63,908 bases of DNA from Methanolinea sp. (lineage in GTDB: Archaea > Halobacteriota > Methanomicrobia > Methanomicrobiales > Methanospirillaceae). The notes beneath the pieces were generated by a model. It ran no database searches and had not been told where the DNA came from. It worked only from the letters and a program-made list of their open reading frames with translations. The DNA lies in NCBI GenBank assembly GCA_025453675.1, contig JALOPW010000009.1, forward strand, positions 1 to 63,908. Reading direction: 5' to 3'. Within the stretch, counting starts at the first letter, position 1; every line of letters starts with the position of its first letter. Position numbers and translations under genes: made by a program. Of the stretch, positions 1 through 8,415 are shown piece after piece.

Positions 1-1910
1 TGCGGTGACTGTCACGCTCACGGCAGGGCTGCCTGATGGTGCATGTGTGGTGCTGCCGGCGTAGGTGGCCCTGTACCGGAAGGTCCCGGCTTTCGAAGGA
101 GTGTGCGTGACGAGGTACTCGCCGTTTCCGTCCGTGGTCTTCTGGCCGAGGGTGCTCCAGGTTACCCCGTCAAGGGAGTACTGGACGGCAATGACGGCAT
201 CGGGGACGCGCCTGCCGCCCTGTGTCTCCTTCAACAATCCAGTCACGTTCACGGTCTCGCCGACGATCAGCGAGGCGGGTGCTGCACTGATGGAGAGGGT
301 TGTGGCCTTCTGCTGAGGGGAAGAGACGTTCACCGCGACCACGGGGCTCTCGGAGCCCGTGTAGGTGCTGTCACCGCTGTACGTCGCCTTGAAGAAGAAA
401 CGGCCCGGGGTGCTCATCTGGGTGCTGGTGGAGTACTTCCCGTTCAGGCCGGTGGTCACCACGCCGAGGGGAGAGAAACTGGTGCCGTCGGAGGAGGAAA
501 GCACGATGATTGATCGTCCCGGAATGCCTTTGCCCCCCTTCACCGCGGTGAGGTTCCCGGAGAGTATCACCGTGCCTCCCGGAGCGAGATCCCGGGGTGA
601 TGCATTGATCGAAAGGGCAGAGTCCAGCGGGCTGACAGTGGATTTGATGATCACACTCTGCTGGGAACTGCTGGAAGGCGCATACGTGGCGTTCCCTGCG
701 TAGGTGGCCCTGTACTGGTAAGTCCCGGCCTTCGAAGGAGTATGTGCGGCCAGGTACTCCCCGTTTCCATCCGTGGTCTTCTGGCCGAGCATGTTCCAGG
801 CAGATCCGTCGGAAGAGAACTGGATGGCAATCACGGCACCGGGGATGCGCCTGCCTGTTCCCGCCTCTGTCAGTACACCCGAAAGATTCACGGCCTGGCC
901 GAGGATCAGCGTTGAGGCAGACGTCCTGATCGAGAGGACCGTGGGCAGTTTCTGCTGATTGGCGTTGATGTCCACCGCGACCACGGGGCTCTCGGAGCCC
1001 GTGTAGGTGCTGTCACCGCTGTACGTCGCCTTGAAGAAGAAGCGGCCCGGGGTGTTCATCGGGGTGCTGGTGGAGTACTTCCCGTTCAGGCCGGTGGTCA
1101 CCACGCCGAGGGGAGAGTAACTGATACCGTCGGAGGAGGAAAGCACGATGATCGATCGCCCGGGGATGCCATTGCCTCCCTTGACCGCGGTGAGGTTCCC
1201 GGAGATCGTCACGGTTCCCCCCTGGGCCAGGGTCTTGGGAGAAACCAGGATCGTGAGGGCGGAAGCTCCGGGTCCGGAGGGGGATGTCACGTTCACCGCC
1301 ACGGAGGGGCTGCCGGATGGTGCGTACGTGGTGTTGCCTGCGTAGGTGGTCCTGTACTGGTAAGTCCCGGCCTTCGAAGGAGTGTGCGTAGCCAGGTACT
1401 CCCCGTTTCCATTCGTGGTCTTCTGGCCGAGCATGCTCCAGGCTCCCCCGTCAAGGGAGAACTGGACGGCAATAAGGGCCTCGGGGATGCGTTTTCCTCC
1501 GTAGGTCTCCTTGAGAATCCCGGTCAGGTTCAGGGTCTGGCCGAGGGCCAGGGTGGAATTGGAAGCCCCCAGTGAGAGGGTCGTGGCTTTCTGCTGCAGG
1601 GAGGTTACTTCTACCGCGACGACGGGGCTCTCGGAGCCCGGATAGGTGCTGTCCCCGTTGTACACCGCCTTGAAGAAGAAGCGGCCCGGGGTGTTCATCG
1701 GGGTGCTGGTCGAGTACTTCCCGTTCAGGCCGGTGGCCACCACTCCAGTGGCGGAGAAACTGACACCGTCGGAAGAGGAAAACAGGACGATCGATCGCCC
1801 CGGGATACCTTTCCCGCCCGGGGATTCCGCAAGAATCCCGGACAGTGTCACGGCACCTCCCTGAGCCAGGATCTGGGGGGCAGCAAAGATCGAAAGGACC
1901 GAGCTCTTCC
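1..1910 (-). repeat. Long-period (about 640 bp) tandem coding repeat
   Basis: The same block, recognisable by ACGGGGCTCTCGGAGCCCG, recurs at about 341, 983 and 1622, so the spacing is 642 and 639 bp. Each period encodes two different Ig-like domains. Identity looks highest between the copies nearest the left edge and falls toward the N-terminal end of the protein. Confidence 0.85.
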
Positions 1911-2313
1911 CACCTGAGGGAGATTTTACCGTGACGATCACCGGGGGGCTGGTCGCCGCCGTATAGACCCTGCTTCCGGGGAATGTCACCCGGAAGTAAT
2001 AGGTCCCCGGATCTCTCATCAGCCGTGTGAACTTGAACTGCCCGGTCTTGCTGATGGTGGACAGGATGCCGGTCCAGGATACGCCGTCTGGCGAGGACTG
2101 CAGGGTGATTGTCGACATGGGTATCAGGGCATCTGTCGAGGCATCCGAGAGATTCCCTGCCAGGAGTACTTCCTCTCCGGAAGTCACGACTGTCGGTGAC
2201 GCGGAGAGGGAGAGCACGGCGGCATTGGCCGCCGCCGCCGCGGGGATCAGAGAGAAAACGGCTGCAATGACGAATATCGCCACCAGCAACTTGGTATGGG
2301 ATCGTCCTTTCAT
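1..2313 (-). CDS. Secreted tandem Ig-like repeat surface protein (5' part, runs off the left edge)
   Basis: The minus strand stays open from an ATG at 2313 to the window edge, giving 771 visible residues with no stop. A ribosome binding site (AAGGTGG) lies about 6 nt before the ATG. The product begins with an Sec-type signal peptide: a short basic start (MKGRSHTK), a hydrophobic run, then an Ala-rich cleavage region near residue 28. A first Ig-like domain of about 100 aa follows, then two alternating domain types of about 105 aa each, so the pair repeats every 213-214 aa (639-642 bp). Each domain has the bacterial Ig-like/invasin-type pattern (G.L, NG.Y, Y.G...Y). It is probably an extracellular or cell-envelope protein; ligand and anchor are unknown because the C-terminus is missing. 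Near-identical DNA between repeats suggests recent duplication or gene conversion. Confidence 0.85.
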   Translation of the reverse strand, partial: MKGRSHTKLLVAIFVIAAVFSLIPAAAAANAAVLSLSASPTVVTSGEEVLLAGNLSDASTDALIPMSTITLQSSPDGVSWTGILSTISKTGQFKFTRLMRDPGTYYFRVTFPGSRVYTAATSPPVIVTVKSPSGGKSSVLSIFAAPQILAQGGAVTLSGILAESPGGKGIPGRSIVLFSSSDGVSFSATGVVATGLNGKYSTSTPMNTPGRFFFKAVYNGDSTYPGSESPVVAVEVTSLQQKATTLSLGASNSTLALGQTLNLTGILKETYGGKRIPEALIAVQFSLDGGAWSMLGQKTTNGNGEYLATHTPSKAGTYQYRTTYAGNTTYAPSGSPSVAVNVTSPSGPGASALTILVSPKTLAQGGTVTISGNLTAVKGGNGIPGRSIIVLSSSDGISYSPLGVVTTGLNGKYSTSTPMNTPGRFFFKATYSGDSTYTGSESPVVAVDINANQQKLPTVLSIRTSASTLILGQAVNLSGVLTEAGTGRRIPGAVIAIQFSSDGSAWNMLGQKTTDGNGEYLAAHTPSKAGTYQYRATYAGNATYAPSSSSQQSVIIKSTVSPLDSALSINASPRDLAPGGTVILSGNLTAVKGGKGIPGRSIIVLSSSDGTSFSPLGVVTTGLNGKYSTSTQMSTPGRFFFKATYSGDSTYTGSESPVVAVNVSSPQQKATTLSISAAPASLIVGETVNVTGLLKETQGGRRVPDAVIAVQYSLDGVTWSTLGQKTTDGNGEYLVTHTPSKAGTFRYRATYAGSTTHAPSGSPAVSVTVTA

Positions 2314-2770
2314 ATGTTCCACCTTGTAAATCTGCCTATGGCGTCGTGATGCTCAGGCCAGGTGCACCAAAGGCATAATCTTCATACCTGGCATCTGCGA
2401 GGGAATGGAGCAGGCATGCTACCCCTCCCCTCATTGAGTTGTTCTGTGCGGGAAGGAGGTGCCGAGGGGAACGGAGCATGACTCCTTCCAGTGTAAGAGG
2501 AGTGTAAAAAACCCGGAACTATATATATATATTCAAGTATTCACGACATACTCTTTTCCAGGATTCGATGCACAGGCCCCACTTCAGTTCTCTGCGGCAC
2601 CTTCCCCGGAAATACCAGGAAAATGCCGCGGAGACGGTTTTTCGGCTGGGATGCAGCGGGATATCCGCGCGATCCTATTTCCAGTGCCTGATCACCTGGT
2701 GAAATGAGCTGCTCTTTGGGAAAATTCCGCGGATTTCCGTCAATTCCTTTTATTCCACCGCAATATTCAA
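2314..2770. other. Intergenic region with divergent promoter signals
   Basis: No convincing gene was seen in these 457 bases. An alternating AT run lies at about 2520-2531 and could serve as a box A. A TTTTATT box at 2747-2753 lies about 24 nt before the ATG at 2771. Longer open frames here lack start signals and domain character. Confidence 0.5.
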
Positions 2771-3040
2771 ATGGATCCTGGAAAAATCTCTTTTCACGAC
2801 ATGTATCCCATCATCCTCGCAGGATTGACCGGCATTTTCGGGAAGGGGGCCATACACAGGAGCCTCTCCGCACGGGTTGCCGGGTTCCTGTACGGGTTGG
2901 TCGTCGCGGTCGGGATACTCCTGGGAGCTGCATGGGACCATTCCGGCGATGTGGACGGAACAGGCCGCATCATACGGGCCTCTCCCATTCAATGGGATGC
3001 ACTCCCGGGATCCTCTTTTTCGGGCCTGGATCGTAGATAA
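2771..3040 (+). CDS. Small putative membrane protein, function unknown
   Basis: This frame encodes 89 aa. Residues of roughly 11-55 form one or two hydrophobic helices (around IILAGLTGIF and FLYGLVVAVGILLG), and the tail is polar. No family is recognised. Support for a gene is a TATA-like TTTTATT centred about 24 nt before the ATG, which fits a leaderless archaeal transcript, and a codon pattern rich in G/C at third positions. No Shine-Dalgarno site is visible, and competing frames exist on the other strand. It may therefore be spurious. Confidence 0.4.
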   Translation: MDPGKISFHDMYPIILAGLTGIFGKGAIHRSLSARVAGFLYGLVVAVGILLGAAWDHSGDVDGTGRIIRASPIQWDALPGSSFSGLDRR

Positions 3041-3267
3041 ATCCCCTCTAAAGAGCCAGGGATTCCCCCTCCGTCACGGATCCCGCGCTCACCCCTGCAC
3101 TGCATCTTCCTCCCATACCCGCCAGGGGGATCACGTCCATGTCCCCGCACACCCCTACCAGAACAACCAGTCCCGATACAGACACTGCGGGCGAAAAACC
3201 GCCTGCCGCACCGCACCGCTCCTCCCCCCCTGCCCTTCCCGGCCATACCATGGGAGGAAGCGCAACT

Positions 3268-3606
3268 ATGACTACCTGCCCCCGGGCCCGCCCGGTGGAG
3301 TTCGAGGCCCGTGATATCCTCGATGCCATGGGGTATCACTCGCTCAGGTTCAACGGCGCAAAAAGCCCCGTGAACCTGGTGGGAATTGATGATCAGGAGG
3401 TGCTCCTGGTCCAGGTCCGGCGGGAGCGGATGCCGATCCCTGGTATCCGGGAGGTGAACGCCCGCTACCGGGGCGACATGGACCTGTTGCGGGGGGTTGG
3501 GAGCCCCAGGTGCTGCAAAAAGGAGTTATGGGTCTATTCCGGGCATGAGGGCTTCCATTACTACGAGGTCTTCCCGGGAGGGCTGATGGAGATCGGGCAG
3601 CCCTGA
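3268..3606 (+). CDS. PD-(D/E)XK-like (Hjc/Mrr-fold) protein with degenerate active site
   Basis: The start is set by a strong GGAGGAAG site 7 nt before the ATG at 3268; a longer frame beginning at 3139 has a low-complexity Pro/Thr extension and is less likely. The 112-aa product has the pattern of the archaeal Holliday-junction-resolvase/Mrr endonuclease fold: an early helix with Glu (VEFEARDILDAMGY), then LRF.G.KSP, a beta hairpin (NLVGID..EVLLVQVRR) and an alpha/beta tail. In active members the hairpin carries D...(E/Q)xK. Here the Asp position is Asn and the Lys position is Arg, so catalysis is doubtful and it may only bind DNA. The assignment rests on motif reading. Confidence 0.6.
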   Translation: MTTCPRARPVEFEARDILDAMGYHSLRFNGAKSPVNLVGIDDQEVLLVQVRRERMPIPGIREVNARYRGDMDLLRGVGSPRCCKKELWVYSGHEGFHYYEVFPGGLMEIGQP

Positions 3607-3624
3607 TACCGTATTGGCCCCTCC

Positions 3625-4140
3625 TCACTCGCCGCCGAGGGTGAACCGCCACATGCAGAACATGTCCGGAGGGTGGGGGTCCGGCGGGGCAAAGAGGCAC
3701 TCGACCTGTATCCTCTCGTCAATCTCCTTTGCAAAGGCAGTGAACTCCGCCCGGTGCATCTCCCGGCATACATACTCGGAAAGCCCCCGGCGGAGGCGGG
3801 CTTCCTGGGTGGGGCAGGAGGGCACCCGGATGATCACCTCGTCCTCGCGCTCCTCGATCCGGTAGTCGACGAGGATTGTCCACGGGAAGAGCCGGAGTGC
3901 ACGCACAAACCCCTTGAGCCCCTTCTCGGTGATGCCGAACCTCTCTTTCAAGTCTCTTGCCGCCATCGAGGCCACGCGGCCCCACACCTGCTCGTTGACC
4001 CGCTCGGCGACGGGCTGGCCAAACTCCTCTGCAAGATTGATGAACCAGAAGGCGTCAACCACCCGGTAATGCCAGAGCAGGAACTCCAGGTAGGACGTCA
4101 TCTCCTCCTTCTCCATACAATCGAATCGTGCCAGGTTCAT
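3625..4140 (-). CDS. DUF6125-like conserved protein
   Basis: The 171-aa product has a helical N-terminal half typical of a family seen in methanogens and some anaerobic bacteria: [15 protein letters not shown], then AARDLKERF and a LFPWTI stretch. The C-terminal half carries conserved Cys and His residues ([38 protein letters not shown]). I recall this as DUF6125; no activity is known to me. The ATG at 4140 is preferred because GGAGAAGG lies about 4 nt upstream; an in-frame ATG at 4161 has worse spacing. It converges with the small nuclease-fold gene. Confidence 0.75.
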   Translation of the reverse strand: MNLARFDCMEKEEMTSYLEFLLWHYRVVDAFWFINLAEEFGQPVAERVNEQVWGRVASMAARDLKERFGITEKGLKGFVRALRLFPWTILVDYRIEEREDEVIIRVPSCPTQEARLRRGLSEYVCREMHRAEFTAFAKEIDERIQVECLFAPPDPHPPDMFCMWRFTLGGE

Positions 4141-4375
4141 GGACCCTTCTCCATGCTCCATCTCTTCCCGGGATCACATCACGTTTCCCATGTACGGCCG
4201 GGAGGAGACCCGCATCCTGTCATCCAGTGTCCGATCGTTCATTTTGCAATCCAATACCCTCCTTTTGAGAAAATAAGAAAGAATGAGCCCTTGTTTACCT
4301 CCCCCGGTCAATCTCCTTGATATGCCCTGCCCCACCGGGTAGGTGCCCCTCGAAAGGGGGCAGGAAAGAAAAAGA

Positions 4376-4879
4376 ATGGCAGACTTTGTGCAGAAGAGCA
4401 CCACCAAGACCGCGGCCCGCGAGCTGGCCGCACCGATCGCCGACGTGACCACCTTTGCCTCGATCGTGCAGAGCGTGATCGACACCAACCCCTTCGGATG
4501 CACCTCCCACGAGGTGGGAGGGGTGACCTTCGACCCGGTGGCAAAGAACCGCGAGGCCTACACCGCGAGGATCCTCTACCAGGATGATGACGGCAGGACC
4601 GTGGGACAGATCACCGCCCGCTCGGGGAGCGTGGCCGGGTTCAACGCAAGCATCTCTGAGATCATGGGAGACGCGGAACTCACCGCGGCCATGGGGGGCG
4701 ACCCGGCCAGGGACACCGAAAACGAGCGCTACCTCTGCGCCCTGCGGTGCCACGACCCGTCCGGGGAGACCTACTACGTCACCTTCTCCCGGGACCAGGT
4801 GCGGATCTCCTCCTACGCAGACGACGTCATCGTGGGGCTGGTGGAAGCATGGGCAGACACCGTCCCCGCGCTGGCCTGA
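4376..4879 (+). CDS. Conserved hypothetical protein
   Basis: This frame gives 167 aa from ATG 4376 (MADFVQKS); an upstream in-frame ATG at 4343 would add 11 residues with no better signal. The sequence is soluble and mixed alpha/beta, with features such as FGCTSHEVGG, YTARILYQDDDGR.VGQI and YVTFSRDQVRISSY that suggest a compact beta-rich domain. I do not recognise a family. It is followed after 37 nt by a tiny membrane-protein gene on the same strand, so the two may be co-transcribed. Confidence 0.7.
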   Translation: MADFVQKSTTKTAARELAAPIADVTTFASIVQSVIDTNPFGCTSHEVGGVTFDPVAKNREAYTARILYQDDDGRTVGQITARSGSVAGFNASISEIMGDAELTAAMGGDPARDTENERYLCALRCHDPSGETYYVTFSRDQVRISSYADDVIVGLVEAWADTVPALA

Positions 4880-4916
4880 TCTCCACGGGATATGGGCAGG
4901 GCTCCTGGTGAATACC

Positions 4917-5048
4917 ATGGAACAGTCCGTCCTGATCGTGGCCATCTTCGTGGGAGCCGGGCTCCTCGCATACGTGATCATCCCCGGCCTGATCCTGATC
5001 TGGGACCGGGTGCTGGATGCAGTGGAGAAGAATGAGAGGGAGGAGTAA
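4917..5048 (+). CDS. Small single-pass membrane protein (43 aa)
   Basis: A 43-aa frame starts at ATG 4917 with a GGTGA ribosome binding site 6 nt upstream. The sequence has a hydrophobic segment of about 25 residues (VLIVAIFVGAGLLAYVII) followed by a charged tail rich in Glu, Lys and Arg. This layout is typical of small membrane proteins. No family is recognised. The position right after the 167-aa gene suggests the same transcript. Confidence 0.6.
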   Translation: MEQSVLIVAIFVGAGLLAYVIIPGLILIWDRVLDAVEKNEREE

Positions 5049-5303
5049 TCATCCTCTCTTTGCAGGTGAATGTGGCTCTTTCACGCCCCAAATGGGGCAT
5101 GCGGGGAGTTCACATGGGGAATTTGCGAGTGGTGCGTTTCGAATAAGAATGATATCATTCCCCCGGAGAGACCAAGGAACGCCTGCATCTCCTTCCGGTC
5201 AGCGGGGGGAGAAGGGGAGAGCATTATCTCCTGTCCTCGTTTTCGCGAAAAAACCATTGTGTGCCGGAAACACTCATGTCCCCGGCCCATGATCCTCTGT
5301 GGA

Positions 5304-5633
5304 TTACAGGTTCGGGCAGTTCCCGCAGGAGCCGTCCCGGAGCCGGGTCTGGTTCCGTGCCATGGTCCGCACCTGGTCCTGCTCCCCATCCCCTGTGCAG
5401 GAGCGGATCCTGAGCATCTTCCCGTTCCCGCTCTTGCTCACGTCATTCAGACCGTGCTTTGCGCAGAACTGGTACTGGCCTGCGGTATTCTCCGACCCGT
5501 CCGTCTGTTCCTGGAGCACGGGGGCAGAGCCCTGTGCGCCTGACTTCCCCTGCCCCTGGGATCCTGCTGCCATCACGGTGGCAGGGACCAGGATAAGTCC
5601 CAGGAGGAGGCATAATATGAGTAGTGTTCTCAT
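5304..5633 (-). CDS. Small secreted protein, function unknown
   Basis: The 109-aa product starts at ATG 5633, with AGAGGAAC in good ribosome-binding position. It begins with a clear signal peptide (MRTLLILCLLLGLILVPA, then AAG). The mature part is polar, Gly/Gln/Ser-rich at first, and ends with four Cys (FCAKHG, RSCTGDG, GSCGNCPNL) that could form two disulfides or bind metal. No family is recognised. It shares its direction with the membrane-tethered regulator upstream and follows it after 121 nt. Confidence 0.7.
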   Translation of the reverse strand: MRTLLILCLLLGLILVPATVMAAGSQGQGKSGAQGSAPVLQEQTDGSENTAGQYQFCAKHGLNDVSKSGNGKMLRIRSCTGDGEQDQVRTMARNQTRLRDGSCGNCPNL

Positions 5634-5754
5634 GGTGGTTCCTCTTTGCCGGGTTCCCGGGCAGATTCCCGGAGAACCCGTCTCCATTCACCGTGGGACG
5701 GGGGTATTCAAGGGATCTCTCGCACGGAGAGCTACCTGTCGGAGGGCTGGAACA

Positions 5755-7026
5755 TCACGCGGTGGACTGCGGGGCCGCGTCCCGCACTCCGTCGGGCAGG
5801 GAATACGGCATCACCCTTCCGAACGACTCGAGGACCCGGATGGCCTCCATGGTGAGGTAATAGTGGTGGGACCTTCCCGACCCCCTGTTCTCCACGATTC
5901 CATCCTCGTCCAGGTTCTGCAGGTGCCGGGTGATGGACGGCCCCGAGAAAGAGAGCGCTTCTGCAACCTGTGCCCTTGTCATTCCGGGAGTATGCCAGAG
6001 GAGGGAGATGATCTCCCGTGGGGTACCGGTCCAGAGATAATGCAGGAGGCACTGGACATGAGGGGGATACATGCCCTGGTTCTGGTAGTACCGGACCACA
6101 CCCGGGCGGGAGAAGGCGGTGATCTTCCCGGCACGGATGAGGGTGAAGAGGTGGTAGCGCAGGGTATTGATATTCGTCTCCACCAGGTCCGAGAGGGTGA
6201 GGGCATCGATCCCGGGGTGATCCACGATGGCCTGGTAGACGCGGCTCCGGGTGTCGTGCTCCAGGACATTCTTCCCGGATATCCTCCGGAATCCAAGGAA
6301 AGGCAGGAAGAGGAATGGATAGAGCGGATCATCAGCGGCAGCCGGGGGATTCTCAGGTGCAGCACCATTCCCGTCCCCGGCCTTCCTTGTTCTGGGGGAT
6401 GCGGGTGTCTTCGGTTCGGGATCAGTCGCCCCCGGTGCGGCTGGAAGGGGCTCCGCCGTCTGGGCAGGTCCGCATGGGTACCTCCCCGCCTGCGTTCCCG
6501 GCCCGTAGGGCTGTGAACGGGCGGGCGGTCCCCGGTGCTGCCCCTGGGAGGAAGCAGGGAGGGCCTCACCGCCGGAGGGGGGCTGTGCCAATCCAGACCT
6601 CGCCCCCGTCAGGGCGCCACCCTGGCTCTCCTGACCTCCAGCGGTACGGGCTTCACGAAAGCCACTGATCCCCTGGGATCTCGCCTGGACCCCCTGCACT
6701 GCAGCCTCCGGGGGTCCTGTTGACCCACTGGTCCCCTGGGCCCATCCCAGCGGCCCTCCGCCCGATCCCGGTACCGAAGAGGGGGGGTGGTCAAGGGTCT
6801 CCTGTCCCGCCTGTGCCTGGAATGGCGTCTCACCAGATCCGTAGCCAGGAATGGCGGAAGGTGCGCCCCCGCTTCCCCCGCCGGGAGCTGCCATGGCGGC
6901 CTGGCCACCCCCTCCATGTGATGAAGAAGAACCGGCACTCCCTCCATGGCCAGCGCTGGCGGGTATGATGGCCACAACGAGGGTAAAGAGTACAAGGAGT
7001 GCGAGGTGCCGCCAGGAGATGCTCAT
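5755..7026 (-). CDS. Membrane-tethered tandem winged-helix transcriptional regulator
   Basis: The 423-aa product begins with a hydrophobic segment (residues about 7-24) that reads as a signal peptide or signal anchor. Roughly 200 residues of Gly/Ser/Pro/Gln-rich low-complexity sequence follow, then a short hydrophobic patch near 230-245 (PLYPFLFLPFLGF) that could be a second membrane segment. The last 170 residues hold two winged-helix domains: the first around GIDALTLSDLVETNINTLRYH, the second around GMTRAQVAEALSFSGPSITRH with a wing ending RSHHYYLT. This predicts an extracytoplasmic linker tied to cytoplasmic DNA-binding domains, if the second hydrophobic patch spans the membrane. A box-A-like TTTATC lies about 26-31 nt upstream of the start, and no Shine-Dalgarno is visible, so the mRNA may be leaderless. 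Confidence 0.8.
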   Translation of the reverse strand: MSISWRHLALLVLFTLVVAIIPASAGHGGSAGSSSSHGGGGQAAMAAPGGGSGGAPSAIPGYGSGETPFQAQAGQETLDHPPSSVPGSGGGPLGWAQGTSGSTGPPEAAVQGVQARSQGISGFREARTAGGQESQGGALTGARSGLAQPPSGGEALPASSQGQHRGPPARSQPYGPGTQAGRYPCGPAQTAEPLPAAPGATDPEPKTPASPRTRKAGDGNGAAPENPPAAADDPLYPFLFLPFLGFRRISGKNVLEHDTRSRVYQAIVDHPGIDALTLSDLVETNINTLRYHLFTLIRAGKITAFSRPGVVRYYQNQGMYPPHVQCLLHYLWTGTPREIISLLWHTPGMTRAQVAEALSFSGPSITRHLQNLDEDGIVENRGSGRSHHYYLTMEAIRVLESFGRVMPYSLPDGVRDAAPQSTA

Positions 7027-7138
7027 TTTTGTTGATCAGGTGGGACGGGTCCGATAAATACACTCTCATACCGGCAGCTACCCTTCTGCCGGCCGGTCCG
7101 TGGGAAATGGTAGAACCCCGTGAAAAAGAAGCATTCTT

Positions 7139-7146
7139 CTTATATC
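7139..7146 (+). promoter_or_regulatory. Box A (TATA) for the Yip1 gene
   Basis: TTATATCC lies about 31-37 nt before the ATG at 7176, in a 149-bp divergent intergenic region shared with the winged-helix regulator. The placement suggests a very short 5' leader. Confidence 0.5.
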
Positions 7147-7175
7147 CTGCAATCATACCAGCCATAGTGGTAGTT

Positions 7176-7778
7176 ATGGACTTTCTAGAGACGATTAAGG
7201 GGTTCCTCATGGAGCCGGTCCCTTCCTTCCGGAAGGCAAGGAAAACCCCGTTCGGGGACGCGATCAAGTATTACCTCATCCTTCTCATCATCAACGCCAT
7301 TCTCACGGTGATTGTGGAGCTGGTGATGGCCAGTGCAATCCTGTCAGCGATCAACCAGGCCATGGGCCAGATGGGGATGGGGGAACTGTTCCTTGTGGGG
7401 ACTGTCGGCGTGGTGGTCGGCGCCATCATCCTCGTGATCCTCTCTCTCATCCTGCTCTTCATCGTTGCGGGCTGGCTGCACATCTTTGTGTACCTGCTGG
7501 GCGGCAGAAAGGGGTATCTGGAGACGGTGAAGGCGCTGATCTTCGGGTCCACTCCCTACATGCTGATCGGCTGGATACCCGTCATCGGGATCATCGTCGG
7601 GGGTATCTGGTCACTGATCCTCGAGATCCTGGGCATCAGGGAACTGCACCAGGTCTCGACCGGAAGGGCCGTCGGTGCCGTCATCCTGGCCATGCTGATC
7701 CTTGTAATCATCATCGTATTCATCGCAGCCTGGTTCATCATCTCCCTCGTCAGCATCGAACCAGCGATGATGACCTGA
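7176..7778 (+). CDS. Yip1-family integral membrane protein (first paralogue)
   Basis: The 200-aa product starts with MDFLETIKGFLMEPVPSFRKAR, the usual Yip1-type N-terminus, and has about five hydrophobic helices. The hallmark is W.H.FVYLLGG(R/K)KG.L.TVKAL.F...P..L.GWIPVIG...GGIWSL. Family members are polytopic membrane proteins of unknown biochemical role in archaea. A paralogue lies at 24580-25167. A T6 run follows the stop, and a dispersed stem-loop element begins 112 nt further on. It is divergently transcribed from the membrane-tethered regulator. Confidence 0.85.
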   Translation: MDFLETIKGFLMEPVPSFRKARKTPFGDAIKYYLILLIINAILTVIVELVMASAILSAINQAMGQMGMGELFLVGTVGVVVGAIILVILSLILLFIVAGWLHIFVYLLGGRKGYLETVKALIFGSTPYMLIGWIPVIGIIVGGIWSLILEILGIRELHQVSTGRAVGAVILAMLILVIIIVFIAAWFIISLVSIEPAMMT

Positions 7779-7785
7779 TCCCCTC

Positions 7786-7791
7786 TTTTTT
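7786..7791 (+). terminator. T-run terminator after the Yip1 gene
   Basis: A run of six T lies 7 nt after the stop codon, in keeping with the oligo-T terminators of archaea. Confidence 0.5.
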
Positions 7792-7890
7792 CCGGTGTAA
7801 TGCCACTCAGCAGTGTTTGGAAATGGTATCCGGAAACCGCCCCGGGTCCTCTGTCACCCCTGCACCAGGGAGATCGAGGGCTGCATACTG

Positions 7891-8032
7891 AAAAAAACAA
7901 CATGATTCCCTTCGAGACACACGCATACAGAATGAAAAAGGCGAAGCCGTTTTGGTATGAAAACCGCATCCGCGGTTTTCATCAGGGGGGGGCATGTGAC
8001 CCGATGGTCTCATGTGCGGTTCATTAGAAAAA
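7891..8032 (-). repeat. Dispersed multi-stem-loop element, copy A
   Basis: The element is read on the minus strand. It holds a conserved head (CACATGAGAC..TCGGGTCACATGC), a perfect hairpin at 7957-7982 (11-bp arms ATGAAAACCGC, loop of 4), a second hairpin at 7935-7953 and a tail (CGAAGGGAATCATG) ending in a T run at 7891-7897. Copies B and C share the order of head and hairpins with base changes. No protein is implied. The T-run end suggests a transcribed RNA or a terminator. Confidence 0.8.
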
Positions 8033-8415
8033 TGGTTTCCAGGGTATGGCCGCCTGGAAGAGGGGTGTGCATGCAGTATTCATGAGGCGAGGAGGCAGGC
8101 GCCGGACAAGATCCCCTTTGGCCAGACTGCCACGCACCGGGCAACCCCTGGGTATCCCGGCTGCAGAAGAATATTGGCCGGTAAAAGTATTAAATATTTT
8201 TATTTTTGTAATAATAATTAAGTAAAAAATGTAAATCTTTTCCGAAAATTCCCCGGCTGTACCGTGATGAATTTCCAGGGACCCTGCATGCTTCCTGCGC
8301 CTCAGATGCTCCTCTTCCCCTCCCCGTCTCACGTGGTCACCGTTCCCGGGGTACGGACACCCCCGTGAAACCATACCCTTAATTCTCCATCGCGGCGGAT
8401 AGCTATTGACTGTAT
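8033..8415. other. Intergenic region with an AT-rich tract
   Basis: No gene was recognised. A markedly AT-rich stretch at about 8178-8240, with several overlapping TATA-like stretches, contrasts with the GC-rich surroundings. It may hold promoters or a curved or easily melted segment. The cyclo-ligase gene starts at 8416. Confidence 0.45.

Noticed and set aside
2459-2707. 82-codon plus-strand frame
   Set aside because: It has no ribosome site, lies over the AT-rich promoter tract, and its composition is not coding-like.
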